A DNA stretch of 29,275 bases from Fidelibacterota bacterium TCS52 (GTDB lineage: Bacteria > Fidelibacterota > Fidelibacteria > Fidelibacterales > Fidelibacteraceae): NCBI GenBank assembly GCA_001577215.1, contig LSCC01000037.1, forward strand, positions 1 to 29,275, written 5' to 3'. The position numbers and the translations under genes are program-made. Positions 1-7,528 of this stretch are shown here, in pieces. How positions within the stretch are numbered: position 1 is the stretch's first letter; every line of letters begins with the position of its first letter. Below the pieces are notes generated by a model. It ran no database searches and was not told the origin of the DNA. It worked only from the letters and a program-made list of their open reading frames with translations.

Positions 1-993
1 ACAGAACAGACACTTGACTTTTATGGATTCAATGGATATGAAGCAGAATTTAACTCTGATTTTATTGATGATGGTAACAATAATTACATTTCTCGTGTTT
101 ATTATAAGCATCAAAGAAAATTATTGAGAATTACAAGTGATTTTCAGGGACATTTATATAAAAATAGTTTACTGTGGATCGGTGGATTCGGTCATTTTGG
201 AACTGATATTAGTCCTGTCGATATCGACGAATTAAATGAAGGAACCGACGAAGACGATATTCTACCAGATACAACTACATTATTTGAAAAATATACTGAA
301 AATAAAATAATTCCCGATGATCAAAAAAATGGAGGCAATACAAACTTCGTTAAATTGGGAATAATCTATGATTCACGCGACAATCAGGCAAATCCGATGC
401 ACGGTATTTGGACTGAATTACTTTTTATTATCGCTCCAGAATTTTTAGGAAATAATTATGGATATTCACAAATGGTGTTTACACATCGACAATATTTTAC
501 TATTCTTCCTAAGAAATTATCTTTTGCATATCGTTTAAGTTATCAAGGGAAACTTACCGGTGAAATGCCCTTTTACATGTTACCTTATATTTTCAGTTCT
601 TATAAAACCGTTGACGGATTAGGTGGAAAAAAATCCATTAGAGGAACTTTACGAAATCGTATAATGAGTGACGGATTTGCTTATGGAAATGTTGAATTAC
701 GATGGAAATTTTTTCGAACTGTTGTCTTTGGTCAAAATTTATATTTAGCCGTGAATCCATTTTTTGATATGGGAAAGACAATAACTAAATATGATATAGA
801 TTATACAACTTATAATAATAATCATCCCAATAATCAAATAACTGAAAAAGATGATGATTGGCATATTGGTTATGGAATGGGATTAAAAATTGCACTAAAT
901 GAAAATTTCATTATTTCCGTAGATTATGGAATAGCAAAAGACGAACGCGATGGAAATAGTGGATTATATATTGGCTTAGATTTTCTGTTTTAA
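1..993 (+). CDS. BamA/TamA (Omp85) family outer-membrane barrel, C-terminal part, 5' end outside window
   Basis: The reading frame is open from base 1, so the gene is cut by the window edge; the TTG at 124 lies inside it and is not its start. About 330 residues remain, rich in alternating aromatic/polar strands and ending in Phe (GLDFLF), the usual last residue of an outer-membrane beta-barrel. Family landmarks are the strand motif IYDSRDNQANPMHGIW (the D-x-RD...P..G signature of Omp85/surface-antigen barrels) and SIRG in GLGGKKSIRGT, equivalent to the (V/I)RG motif in loop 6. Members insert barrels or translocate substrates across the outer membrane, but the absent N-terminus (POTRA or other domains) prevents a choice between BamA, TamA or a patatin-linked Omp85. 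Followed by a strong hairpin terminator. Confidence 0.85.
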   Translation, partial: TEQTLDFYGFNGYEAEFNSDFIDDGNNNYISRVYYKHQRKLLRITSDFQGHLYKNSLLWIGGFGHFGTDISPVDIDELNEGTDEDDILPDTTTLFEKYTENKIIPDDQKNGGNTNFVKLGIIYDSRDNQANPMHGIWTELLFIIAPEFLGNNYGYSQMVFTHRQYFTILPKKLSFAYRLSYQGKLTGEMPFYMLPYIFSSYKTVDGLGGKKSIRGTLRNRIMSDGFAYGNVELRWKFFRTVVFGQNLYLAVNPFFDMGKTITKYDIDYTTYNNNHPNNQITEKDDDWHIGYGMGLKIALNENFIISVDYGIAKDERDGNSGLYIGLDFLF

Positions 994-1013
994 CGATAAA
1001 ATTTTAATATATG

Positions 1014-1049
1014 AAAAATGCCATATCTTCAAAATATGGCATTTTTTTT
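1014..1049. terminator. Bidirectional intrinsic terminator between convergent genes
   Basis: Perfect stem ATGCCATAT (1018-1026) with ATATGGCAT (1034-1042), loop of 7 bases, extended by A-T pairs and followed by a run of eight T on the plus strand. On the minus strand the same stem is followed by five T. It lies between the barrel gene ending at 993 and the minus-strand peptidase ending at 1084, so it can stop both. Confidence 0.85.
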
Positions 1050-1083
1050 GGAAAATTTCCTACATTTAATCTTCGGAATTTTT

Positions 1084-3207
1084 TTATTTTTTCAATCTTA
1101 ATGATTTCAGTATAAAAGCATATTCAAGTGCATATTCTTTATAAACTTCAAACCTACCTGAAGCTCCGCCGTGGCCATAATCCATATTTGTTTTAAGTAA
1201 TAATAAATTATCATCCGTTTTTAAGTCCCTTAATTTTGCTACCCATTTTGCCGGTTCCCAATACTGAACCTGTGAATCGTGTAATCCGGTTGTAACTAAC
1301 ATATTGGGGTATTCTTTCGCTCCTACATTATCGTATGGAGAATAAGATAACATATAATCATAATATTGCTTTATATTCGGATTTCCCCATTCATCGTATT
1401 CGCTAGTTGTTAAAGGAATGCTTTCATCAAGCATAGTTGTTACAACATCTACAAAAGGAACTTGAGCAATTATTCCATTATATAAGTTTGGTGCCATATT
1501 TGAAATTGCTCCCATCAATAAACCGCCAGCACTTCCACCCATTGCAAAAACTTTTTCTTCAGAGGCATATTTTTTATTTAATAAATATTTTGTACAATCA
1601 ATAAAATCATAAAAAGTATTTTTCTTTTTTAATAATTTGCCATCTTCATACCATTTTCTTCCCATTTCTTGACCGCCACGAATATGAGCAATTGCATAGA
1701 CAAATCCTCTATCCAATAAACTTAAACGAACAGTACTAAAATAAGCCGACATACTATTTCCATAAGATCCATATCCATAGATCAATAGCGGTGATTTGCC
1801 ATCCTTTTTAAATCCTTTTTTATAAACTATTGAAATGGGAACTTTCGTGCAATCACGAGCAATAGCAAATATTCGTTCTGTTTGGTAATTATTTTTATCA
1901 AAATCTCCAAGCACCTTTTCTTCTTTCATTAATTTTTTTTCTTTTGTTATCATATTATAATCATAAATGGAGCTTGGAGTTGTCATAGATTCATATCCAT
2001 ATCGCAAAATATCTGTTTCGCCTTCCGGATTAGCTGAAATCCATATCGTGTACGCCGGCTCTTCAATATCAATAGTATATTTTTTATTATTTACAAAATC
2101 TAATACTTTTATAAAAGGCAAAGCATTTTTAATTTCTTTTACAACTAAATAATTATTAAAAATTTCAAAATCACTTATTAACACATTTTCTCTCGCTGGA
2201 ATTACTTCTTTCCAATATTTTTGAATTAAATGACCAATATCTGTTTTAACAATTTTAAAGTTTTTTGCATCTTTGTTGGTTCTGATATAAAAATCTTTTC
2301 CAATATGATCAATGTTATATTCAAGATCTTTTTGTCTGGATTGAAACATTTTTAATTTTCCATCAGGTGCATCTGCATCCAAAATATGATATTCAGTAGA
2401 TAAAGTTGATTCAGAACAAAATAGAATATATTTTTGTGATTTACTCTTAGAAACTGTGTGATAAAATGTGTTATCTTTTTCCTTATAAACTGTTTTATCG
2501 TCTTTGACATTATTGCCTAAAATATGTTTAACCGTTTTATAAGGACGAAGCGTTTCATCTTTTACATTATAAAAAATTGTTTTGTTATCATTTGCCCAAA
2601 CAATATTTCCAGAAGTATTTGGGATAATATCTTTGAATATTTTTCCTGTTTCTAAATCTTTAAATTTTATTGTATATTTTCTTCTACTTAATGTATCAAC
2701 CGAATAGGCAATAATTTTATTATTAGTACTTACACTAAAATCAGCAATATGAAAATAAGAAAATCCTTTTGCCATTTCATTTTCATTAAACAATATTTCT
2801 TCTTTATTTTCCATATTTCCCTTTTTGCGACAATATATCGGATGCTCATTTCCTTTTTCATATCTAAAATAATAGAAATATCCATTAAATTTATAGGGAA
2901 CCGATTCATCATCTTGCTTGATCCTATTTACCATTTCATTATAAAGTTTTTTCTGCAATTTTTTAGTATCTTTCAGCACCTCATTTGTGTATTTATTTTC
3001 ATTTTCAAGATATTTTATTACTTTTGGATCTTCCCTATCATTTAACCAATAATAATTATCAATTCTTGTATCATCGTGAATTGTAAGTTCTTTTCTAATT
3101 TTTTCTGCTCTTTGTGGTGTCATTTTTGATTCCCTTGATTTTTCACAACTTATAATAACAAATAGTAAAGTCATTAATACAATTATTATTTTTATCACTT
3201 GTTTCAT
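1084..3207 (-). CDS. S9A prolyl oligopeptidase family / oligopeptidase B-like serine peptidase, predicted lipoprotein
   Basis: 707 residues, the normal size of the S9A family, which cleaves short peptides after Pro or basic residues. The C-terminal alpha/beta-hydrolase domain carries the full triad: Ser559 in GGSAGG, Asp644 in GLHDSQV and His679 in DYGHGG. The N-terminal 400 residues should form the beta-propeller that gates the active site (the family N-terminal motif region DNYYWL is visible near residue 51). Unlike E. coli PtrB, which is cytoplasmic, this one starts with a basic n-region, a hydrophobic stretch and IISC at residues 18-21, a plausible lipobox, so I infer an envelope lipoprotein. 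The ATG is preceded by GGAG (3215-3218) at good spacing. It has its own likely promoter and is not obviously co-transcribed with the caspase gene 150 bases upstream. The motifs HDDTR and YWLNDRE favour oligopeptidase B over PREP. Confidence 0.9.
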   Translation of the reverse strand: MKQVIKIIIVLMTLLFVIISCEKSRESKMTPQRAEKIRKELTIHDDTRIDNYYWLNDREDPKVIKYLENENKYTNEVLKDTKKLQKKLYNEMVNRIKQDDESVPYKFNGYFYYFRYEKGNEHPIYCRKKGNMENKEEILFNENEMAKGFSYFHIADFSVSTNNKIIAYSVDTLSRRKYTIKFKDLETGKIFKDIIPNTSGNIVWANDNKTIFYNVKDETLRPYKTVKHILGNNVKDDKTVYKEKDNTFYHTVSKSKSQKYILFCSESTLSTEYHILDADAPDGKLKMFQSRQKDLEYNIDHIGKDFYIRTNKDAKNFKIVKTDIGHLIQKYWKEVIPARENVLISDFEIFNNYLVVKEIKNALPFIKVLDFVNNKKYTIDIEEPAYTIWISANPEGETDILRYGYESMTTPSSIYDYNMITKEKKLMKEEKVLGDFDKNNYQTERIFAIARDCTKVPISIVYKKGFKKDGKSPLLIYGYGSYGNSMSAYFSTVRLSLLDRGFVYAIAHIRGGQEMGRKWYEDGKLLKKKNTFYDFIDCTKYLLNKKYASEEKVFAMGGSAGGLLMGAISNMAPNLYNGIIAQVPFVDVVTTMLDESIPLTTSEYDEWGNPNIKQYYDYMLSYSPYDNVGAKEYPNMLVTTGLHDSQVQYWEPAKWVAKLRDLKTDDNLLLLKTNMDYGHGGASGRFEVYKEYALEYAFILKSLRLKK

Positions 3208-3245
3208 TTTAATTCTCCATATTAATTATTGTAACTAACTATAAT

Positions 3246-3274
3246 AATATAAAGTAAAATATTTGCTTATACAA
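3246..3274 (-). promoter_or_regulatory. Candidate sigma-70-type promoter of the S9 peptidase gene
   Basis: Reading the minus strand: TTGTAT (3269-3274), 17-base spacer, TATATT (3246-3251), giving a start near 3239 and a leader of about 30 bases. The -10 matches 5 of 6 consensus bases, the -35 only 3. In such AT-rich DNA chance matches are common; the same spacing and the same -10 recur upstream of the gene at 24220. Confidence 0.35.
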
Positions 3275-3359
3275 ATAGAGAATTATTATTAATAAATAAT
3301 AAAACATCCTATCAATTTATTATTAAAAAGTAATAATTTTTTATTATTTAGTTATAAGT

Positions 3360-6300
3360 TTATTTATAGATAGAAAGAATTGAAGTTGGTGAGTGTGTTT
3401 GAACATCTGGAGTTTGTTCGCGATCTAACATTCCCGCAGTTTCTGATACATTAGATTTGATATAATTTTCTAATTCCTGGATTGTCAGATTATTATTTTT
3501 GTCAGTATCTGCATCACCTTTTAACCCTTTTAACATAAAATAAGTAAACAATCCATGTTTTTTATCCGGCCAAGCTGATGATATCTGTTTAGCACTAGCT
3601 GCGGAAAAAATAGTCATATTTTCCGTAATATTTGAACTAGACTCAGCAACTTTAATAAGAACAGGACGAGCATCAGCTAACAACATATCGTTTTCACGAT
3701 TTGCTCCGGAAAAACAAGCATCGAGAAAAACATTTACTTTTCTTGCTTTTAGTGCTGATAGATTTTTAAATAGATCATCAATACAATATCCGGTTTGAGT
3801 CGCATAATTTGGATCACCATCATAGGGAATTAAATATGCGACTTTATTTTTCAAATCAGGAGCACCATGTCCGGAATAATAAACATAAATATCGGTTAAT
3901 TTATCTTTTACACGTTTTTCTAACCACCCGCCCTTTGAAAAAACTTTATCAAATTCAGCTTTTCCAACATCCGAATTAGTTTTATAGTAAATCCGATTTT
4001 CGGGAATCCCAATAACTTTATTGAAATATTCTTTTACGAAAGCGGCATCTCTTTTTGCAAAAGTCGCATCTGAAACATTTTTATATTGCTCAATTCCAAA
4101 AATAATAGCTAATGCATCACTATTTTTATTGGGAGTTTCTGGTATATTTTGTTCAATATCTATTGAAAAATCGGAAGCAACCATGCCATCAACAGATTGC
4201 TTGTTACCTTTTACAGTCAAAGTTTTCATAGCAATATCCGGACTATCAAAGGGTAATCCAATTTGAATATCATTAGCACCCCATTTATTATAAAGTTCGG
4301 ATAGCGTAAGGTAAACGGGTAAGGTGTCAGGAGCAGAACTATTTGCCCATATCTTAAAGGTTATCTCATCTTTATATTCTCCGGGCTTAAGTTTCCCTAA
4401 ATCATATACTTTTTCTCTTTTAGTATTATCTTCTGTAAATACTACTGATTCACCAATACTAATTTTTGCTCTAACATTTTTTGCAATACTAGTTCCTAAA
4501 TTCTGAATTCTTAAAGTAACAGTTACAACTTCACCAGGTCCTATTCTAGCATCATTATTTGCATCTTCAATTTGAAAACCAGCGTCTTCAAGTTTAACAA
4601 AATATTTTACTGTTTCAAAATTAATATTCATAGGAGCTGCAGCAATTCCAGTTGCTTCATCAATAACTTTACAGGTTAACGAGATTGTATAATCAGGTAT
4701 GGAGTATCCAGCAACAAGTGGAATTTCTTTAGTTATTTCCTCGCTTGGCTCAATCACACCTATGATAGTACGATTTCTGATTATTAATCCAGATGGATAA
4801 TCTCCGGAAAGTAGGATAGCGCATTTTCTAGCAACCCCCTGACCTAAGTTTTTTATTTTTATTGTTAATTTACCTTCTTCAAGAGCATCAAGAATATTGT
4901 TTCCAGATGGTTCTTCAAACTGTAGATCAACATTTAAATTTGGTGGAAGTCCACTGCCAGACCCTGTACCGGCAACTCTAACTCCCGCTAATACATACTC
5001 ACTGAACTTATCATAACTAAGTTCCCATAGTTTCACTTTTCCATTTTCATCTGCACTTGCTAATATTTTGCCTTCATTATTTATATCTAGTGATATTATA
5101 TTTTTCTCATGTACATTCTCGAGTTTTTTTACAAAAGTCCCTTTATTTGTTTTCCAAAAATAAATATTGCTATCATTTGTACTTCCAATCAGGATTTTAC
5201 CATTTGGAACACTGAAAGATAATGAAGTTATCACTGATGAAAGTTTTTCATTCACTTTTAAAATAGGCGTTAAATCTTTAGTATTCCATAAAGATATTTC
5301 AGAGTAAATTCCACTAGTTGCAATTATTTGCCCATTGGGGCTGATCGCCATTCCATTTAAAAACAATGTATTAGAATCTTTAGTCATCTTTAAATTTCCA
5401 TTGAACGAATCGTAGATTTTAATAATTCCATTTGCACAGCCTAAAATTAAATTAATTCCATCAGGATTAAATAAAGCGTATTTTATTTCATCGGGATTGT
5501 CACCAAAAGTATACAATAACTCCATATTAGAAACTTTCCATACTTTAGCCTTTGTATCTTTACTCCCTGTTACAATTTTGCTACCATCAGGATTATAAGA
5601 TATAGAGTTTATTCTTTCTTCATGCGCTTTAATTTTTGCAATTTCTGTTTTAGTATCAATGTTCCATACAACTAAATTCCCATCATCATCTCCACAAGCT
5701 AATATTTGCTGACTTGGATGAAATGAAAGTGCAGTAATGTATGTCGAGAATTTTGGAAGTTCAAAAATTACAGTTTGCTTCTCTGTATCCCAAATTTTAA
5801 TTTTCTTATCATCACTTCCTGTTGCAAATTTGGTACCATTATTATTAAAACAGATTTCATTTATATTTCTGTCGTGAGCATCTAATGCTTTTAAAACTTC
5901 GATTTTTTCCAAACGACGATCGAAAAGCGAGGAATATATTTGCTCTTTATATCTAACTTCAATACTTACTAACCGCTTAGTCCCATCTCTCAATAATTGA
6001 TAAATACCAATTGGATGAAGAATTTGGAAATCTTTTTGAAATTGAGGAGCTATTTCTCTATTTATATACAAACTACCATTTTGTCCGGTTGTCGATTCAG
6101 TAATCACAAAATGTTCTCGTGCATTAATATATTTTCCGAGTTTAAGTTCTAATGGATCTCTATAAGTTTGAGAGGTAATGGCTTCGATCTTATTTTCAAG
6201 CAACAATTTTTGTTCTGTAAATTTTTGTTCATAGCGCAATTTAATTTCTTCAATTTTTTGCTTATTATTTAATTTTCTCTTTTCATATTGTGATGGAGAC

Positions 6301-6566
6301 TCAAAATCTTTTATAGGGCTTTCATCTATTTCTGCATTTGTTAATTGCTTTACCTCATTATTAATATTTCCTTCAAGAGAATTTAATTTGCCCACCAATT
6401 TAATTAATTTTTTCTGTTCTTCTTCAAGCGTGGTTTCTTCTGTTTTTGTAATTACTGAATCAGTTGCACCTGATTCGGTATTTTCTAAGCAAATTATATA
6501 TGGTGAAAATATTATTATAAAAAATAAAACAAAAAATAATTTTCTAAAAAATAATCGCCAATCCAT
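3360..6566 (-). CDS. Exported WD40 beta-propeller / Ig-like / caspase-family (C14) protease with EF-hand loop
   Basis: 1068 residues. Order: hydrophobic signal segment (about 5-26), coiled-coil-like charged region (45-130), an unassigned segment (140-220), seven WD40 blades (about 228-516; blade ends such as IKIWD, LVVWN, AKVWK, VKLWE), a Gly/Ser hinge (about 533-539), two CARDB/NEW3-like Ig-fold domains (about 545-650 and 655-785), and a C-terminal caspase p20-like domain (about 815-1066). The caspase dyad is intact: His900 in YYSGHGAP and Cys951 in LDACFSG. A canonical EF-hand loop, DTDKNNNLTIQE (1020-1031), lies near its end. The start is supported by GGGAG (6576-6580), nine bases before the ATG. 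It follows the coiled-coil lipoprotein gene by 42 bases, so they are probably one operon. Family knowledge: bacterial C14 proteases are cysteine peptidases, often of Arg/Lys or Asp specificity. The substrate and the extracytoplasmic location are inference. Confidence 0.9.
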   Translation of the reverse strand: MDWRLFFRKLFFVLFFIIIFSPYIICLENTESGATDSVITKTEETTLEEEQKKLIKLVGKLNSLEGNINNEVKQLTNAEIDESPIKDFESPSQYEKRKLNNKQKIEEIKLRYEQKFTEQKLLLENKIEAITSQTYRDPLELKLGKYINAREHFVITESTTGQNGSLYINREIAPQFQKDFQILHPIGIYQLLRDGTKRLVSIEVRYKEQIYSSLFDRRLEKIEVLKALDAHDRNINEICFNNNGTKFATGSDDKKIKIWDTEKQTVIFELPKFSTYITALSFHPSQQILACGDDDGNLVVWNIDTKTEIAKIKAHEERINSISYNPDGSKIVTGSKDTKAKVWKVSNMELLYTFGDNPDEIKYALFNPDGINLILGCANGIIKIYDSFNGNLKMTKDSNTLFLNGMAISPNGQIIATSGIYSEISLWNTKDLTPILKVNEKLSSVITSLSFSVPNGKILIGSTNDSNIYFWKTNKGTFVKKLENVHEKNIISLDINNEGKILASADENGKVKLWELSYDKFSEYVLAGVRVAGTGSGSGLPPNLNVDLQFEEPSGNNILDALEEGKLTIKIKNLGQGVARKCAILLSGDYPSGLIIRNRTIIGVIEPSEEITKEIPLVAGYSIPDYTISLTCKVIDEATGIAAAPMNINFETVKYFVKLEDAGFQIEDANNDARIGPGEVVTVTLRIQNLGTSIAKNVRAKISIGESVVFTEDNTKREKVYDLGKLKPGEYKDEITFKIWANSSAPDTLPVYLTLSELYNKWGANDIQIGLPFDSPDIAMKTLTVKGNKQSVDGMVASDFSIDIEQNIPETPNKNSDALAIIFGIEQYKNVSDATFAKRDAAFVKEYFNKVIGIPENRIYYKTNSDVGKAEFDKVFSKGGWLEKRVKDKLTDIYVYYSGHGAPDLKNKVAYLIPYDGDPNYATQTGYCIDDLFKNLSALKARKVNVFLDACFSGANRENDMLLADARPVLIKVAESSSNITENMTIFSAASAKQISSAWPDKKHGLFTYFMLKGLKGDADTDKNNNLTIQELENYIKSNVSETAGMLDREQTPDVQTHSPTSILSIYK

Positions 6567-6608
6567 TATTTTTAACTCCCGAAGAATTAACGTAACAATA
6601 ATTCTTCT

Positions 6609-7184
6609 TTACTTTTTCTCTTTTAAAAATACTTCAATAGCTTTTTGTAAACTTTCCAATGTTTTTTTCGGTGTGCTGTTAAGCTCTGTCTGTAATTGTT
6701 CAATAATATTTGTATACTTTTGGTTTTGTGTTTTTAGTGTCTGAGTATTATCATTAATAAGTTTATTTAAATTTGTCAGTTTCACTGTTAATGTATCCGA
6801 AATTTCATCAATATTATCTTGAGTTTCACGCTTAGAATCCTGAATGTCCTCCAACATTTTACGAAATTGATAATCAATACTTTTCGATTTTTTAGTAATA
6901 TCTTCCATTGAAGCAAGAACTTTTTCTATATTTTCTTGCTGATTTTCAAGATCCTGAATTACTTTCTGAATTTGTTCTTTTTGCTCAGAGATTTTTTCTT
7001 CCATTACTGTCTCAGCTTTTTTCATAACTTCTTCAGCCGTATTCTCAGTATTTTTGCTAACAGTTCTTTCAACATAGTCAGCAGTTGCCAAAGAGAATTT
7101 TGGGGGCATAAATCCCATTGAAGTACATCCACTTAAAAACATCACTGAAAAAATCAATACTACAATAATCGTCTGTTTTTTCAT
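6609..7184 (-). CDS. Coiled-coil lipoprotein upstream of the WD40-caspase gene
   Basis: 191 residues from the ATG at 7184. The N-terminus is a textbook lipoprotein signal with lipobox FLSGC (Cys20). The rest is almost entirely long, charged, Glu/Lys/Gln-rich helix (about residues 40-185, for example EEKISEQKEQIQKVIQDLE) predicted to form a coiled coil; no catalytic motif is seen. A GTG nine bases further upstream (7193) is in frame, but it is part of the Shine-Dalgarno run AAGGTG that serves the ATG, so I reject it as the start. The gene is first in a two-gene unit with the caspase-like protein, suggesting a membrane-anchored scaffold, sensor or partner for it. I recognise no named family. 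Confidence 0.75.
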   Translation of the reverse strand: MKKQTIIVVLIFSVMFLSGCTSMGFMPPKFSLATADYVERTVSKNTENTAEEVMKKAETVMEEKISEQKEQIQKVIQDLENQQENIEKVLASMEDITKKSKSIDYQFRKMLEDIQDSKRETQDNIDEISDTLTVKLTNLNKLINDNTQTLKTQNQKYTNIIEQLQTELNSTPKKTLESLQKAIEVFLKEKK

Positions 7185-7278
7185 AAAATACACCTTTTTT
7201 TATTAAACATTAAACATAACAAATCATTACTTTTATTTATATTAATATATTCCTTTTTTTGTCCTTATCTTATTAATT

Positions 7279-7307
7279 AAAATAGTTTATATTGATTTAA
7301 ATGTCAA
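7279..7307 (-). promoter_or_regulatory. Candidate promoter of the lipoprotein-caspase operon
   Basis: On the minus strand there is an exact TTGACA (7302-7307), a 17-base spacer and TATTTT (7279-7284; 4 of 6 consensus bases). This would start transcription near 7272 and give a leader of roughly 90 bases to the ATG at 7184. The exact -35 and ideal spacing make it one of the better promoter candidates in the window. Confidence 0.4.
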
Positions 7308-7477
7308 GTTATTTTTTTTAAAACTTTACATTAGTTATAGTAGTTATAATATTAACAAAAAATGTGAGAAAAATAATATAAAGATAAAAACACTTTTAAA
7401 AGTCTAACCAGCGAAGTCGAAATAAATTTTTATTGATCATTTTCCTTATATTTTGGAATATTTTCACAAAATATACC

Positions 7478-7505
7478 GGAACTTTTCTAATGCTTTTTCA
7501 TTAAA
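7478..7505 (+). promoter_or_regulatory. Candidate ECF (sigma-E-like) promoter of degP
   Basis: GGAACTT at 7478-7484 is identical to the -35 element of E. coli sigma-E promoters. After a 15-base spacer comes an A/T-rich CATTAAA (7499-7505), a weak fit to the -10. A start near 7510 would leave a short leader containing the Shine-Dalgarno GGGG at 7521-7524. HtrA genes are classic members of envelope-stress ECF regulons, and an ECF sigma/anti-sigma pair is encoded at 20648-21798. Confidence 0.35.
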
Positions 7506-7528
7506 ATTAAAAAAAGAAAAGGGGAAAC

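Larger units (their letters stand above)
7185..7528. other. Divergent intergenic region between the lipoprotein-caspase operon and degP
   Basis: 344 bases without a gene. It holds the minus-strand TTGACA promoter (7279-7307) and the plus-strand GGAACTT motif (7478-7484). Between them are a 12-base perfect palindrome ACTTTTAAAAGT (7392-7403) followed by a comparatively GC-rich patch CCAGCGAAGTCGAAA (7409-7423). The patch resembles short dispersed GCG-AGTCGAA fragments seen in intergenic DNA of Bacteroidota-like genomes (from memory, unchecked). I see no ORF or RNA gene here. Confidence 0.6.

Noticed and set aside
3331..3350. A/T-only inverted repeat after the caspase gene as a terminator
   Set aside because: The stem has no G-C pairs and such palindromes are expected by chance in this DNA.
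6388..6744. Plus-strand 118-residue ORF
   Set aside because: It overlaps the N-terminus of the caspase gene and the end of the lipoprotein gene on the opposite strand and shows no protein family features.
3360..7184. Anti-phage defence island
   Set aside because: The neighbours are ordinary envelope and housekeeping genes, and the proteins appear exported; nothing beyond the caspase domain points to defence.
7185..7193. GTG start nine bases upstream for the coiled-coil lipoprotein
   Set aside because: This GTG is part of the AAGGTG ribosome site for the ATG at 7184, which gives a normal lipoprotein signal.
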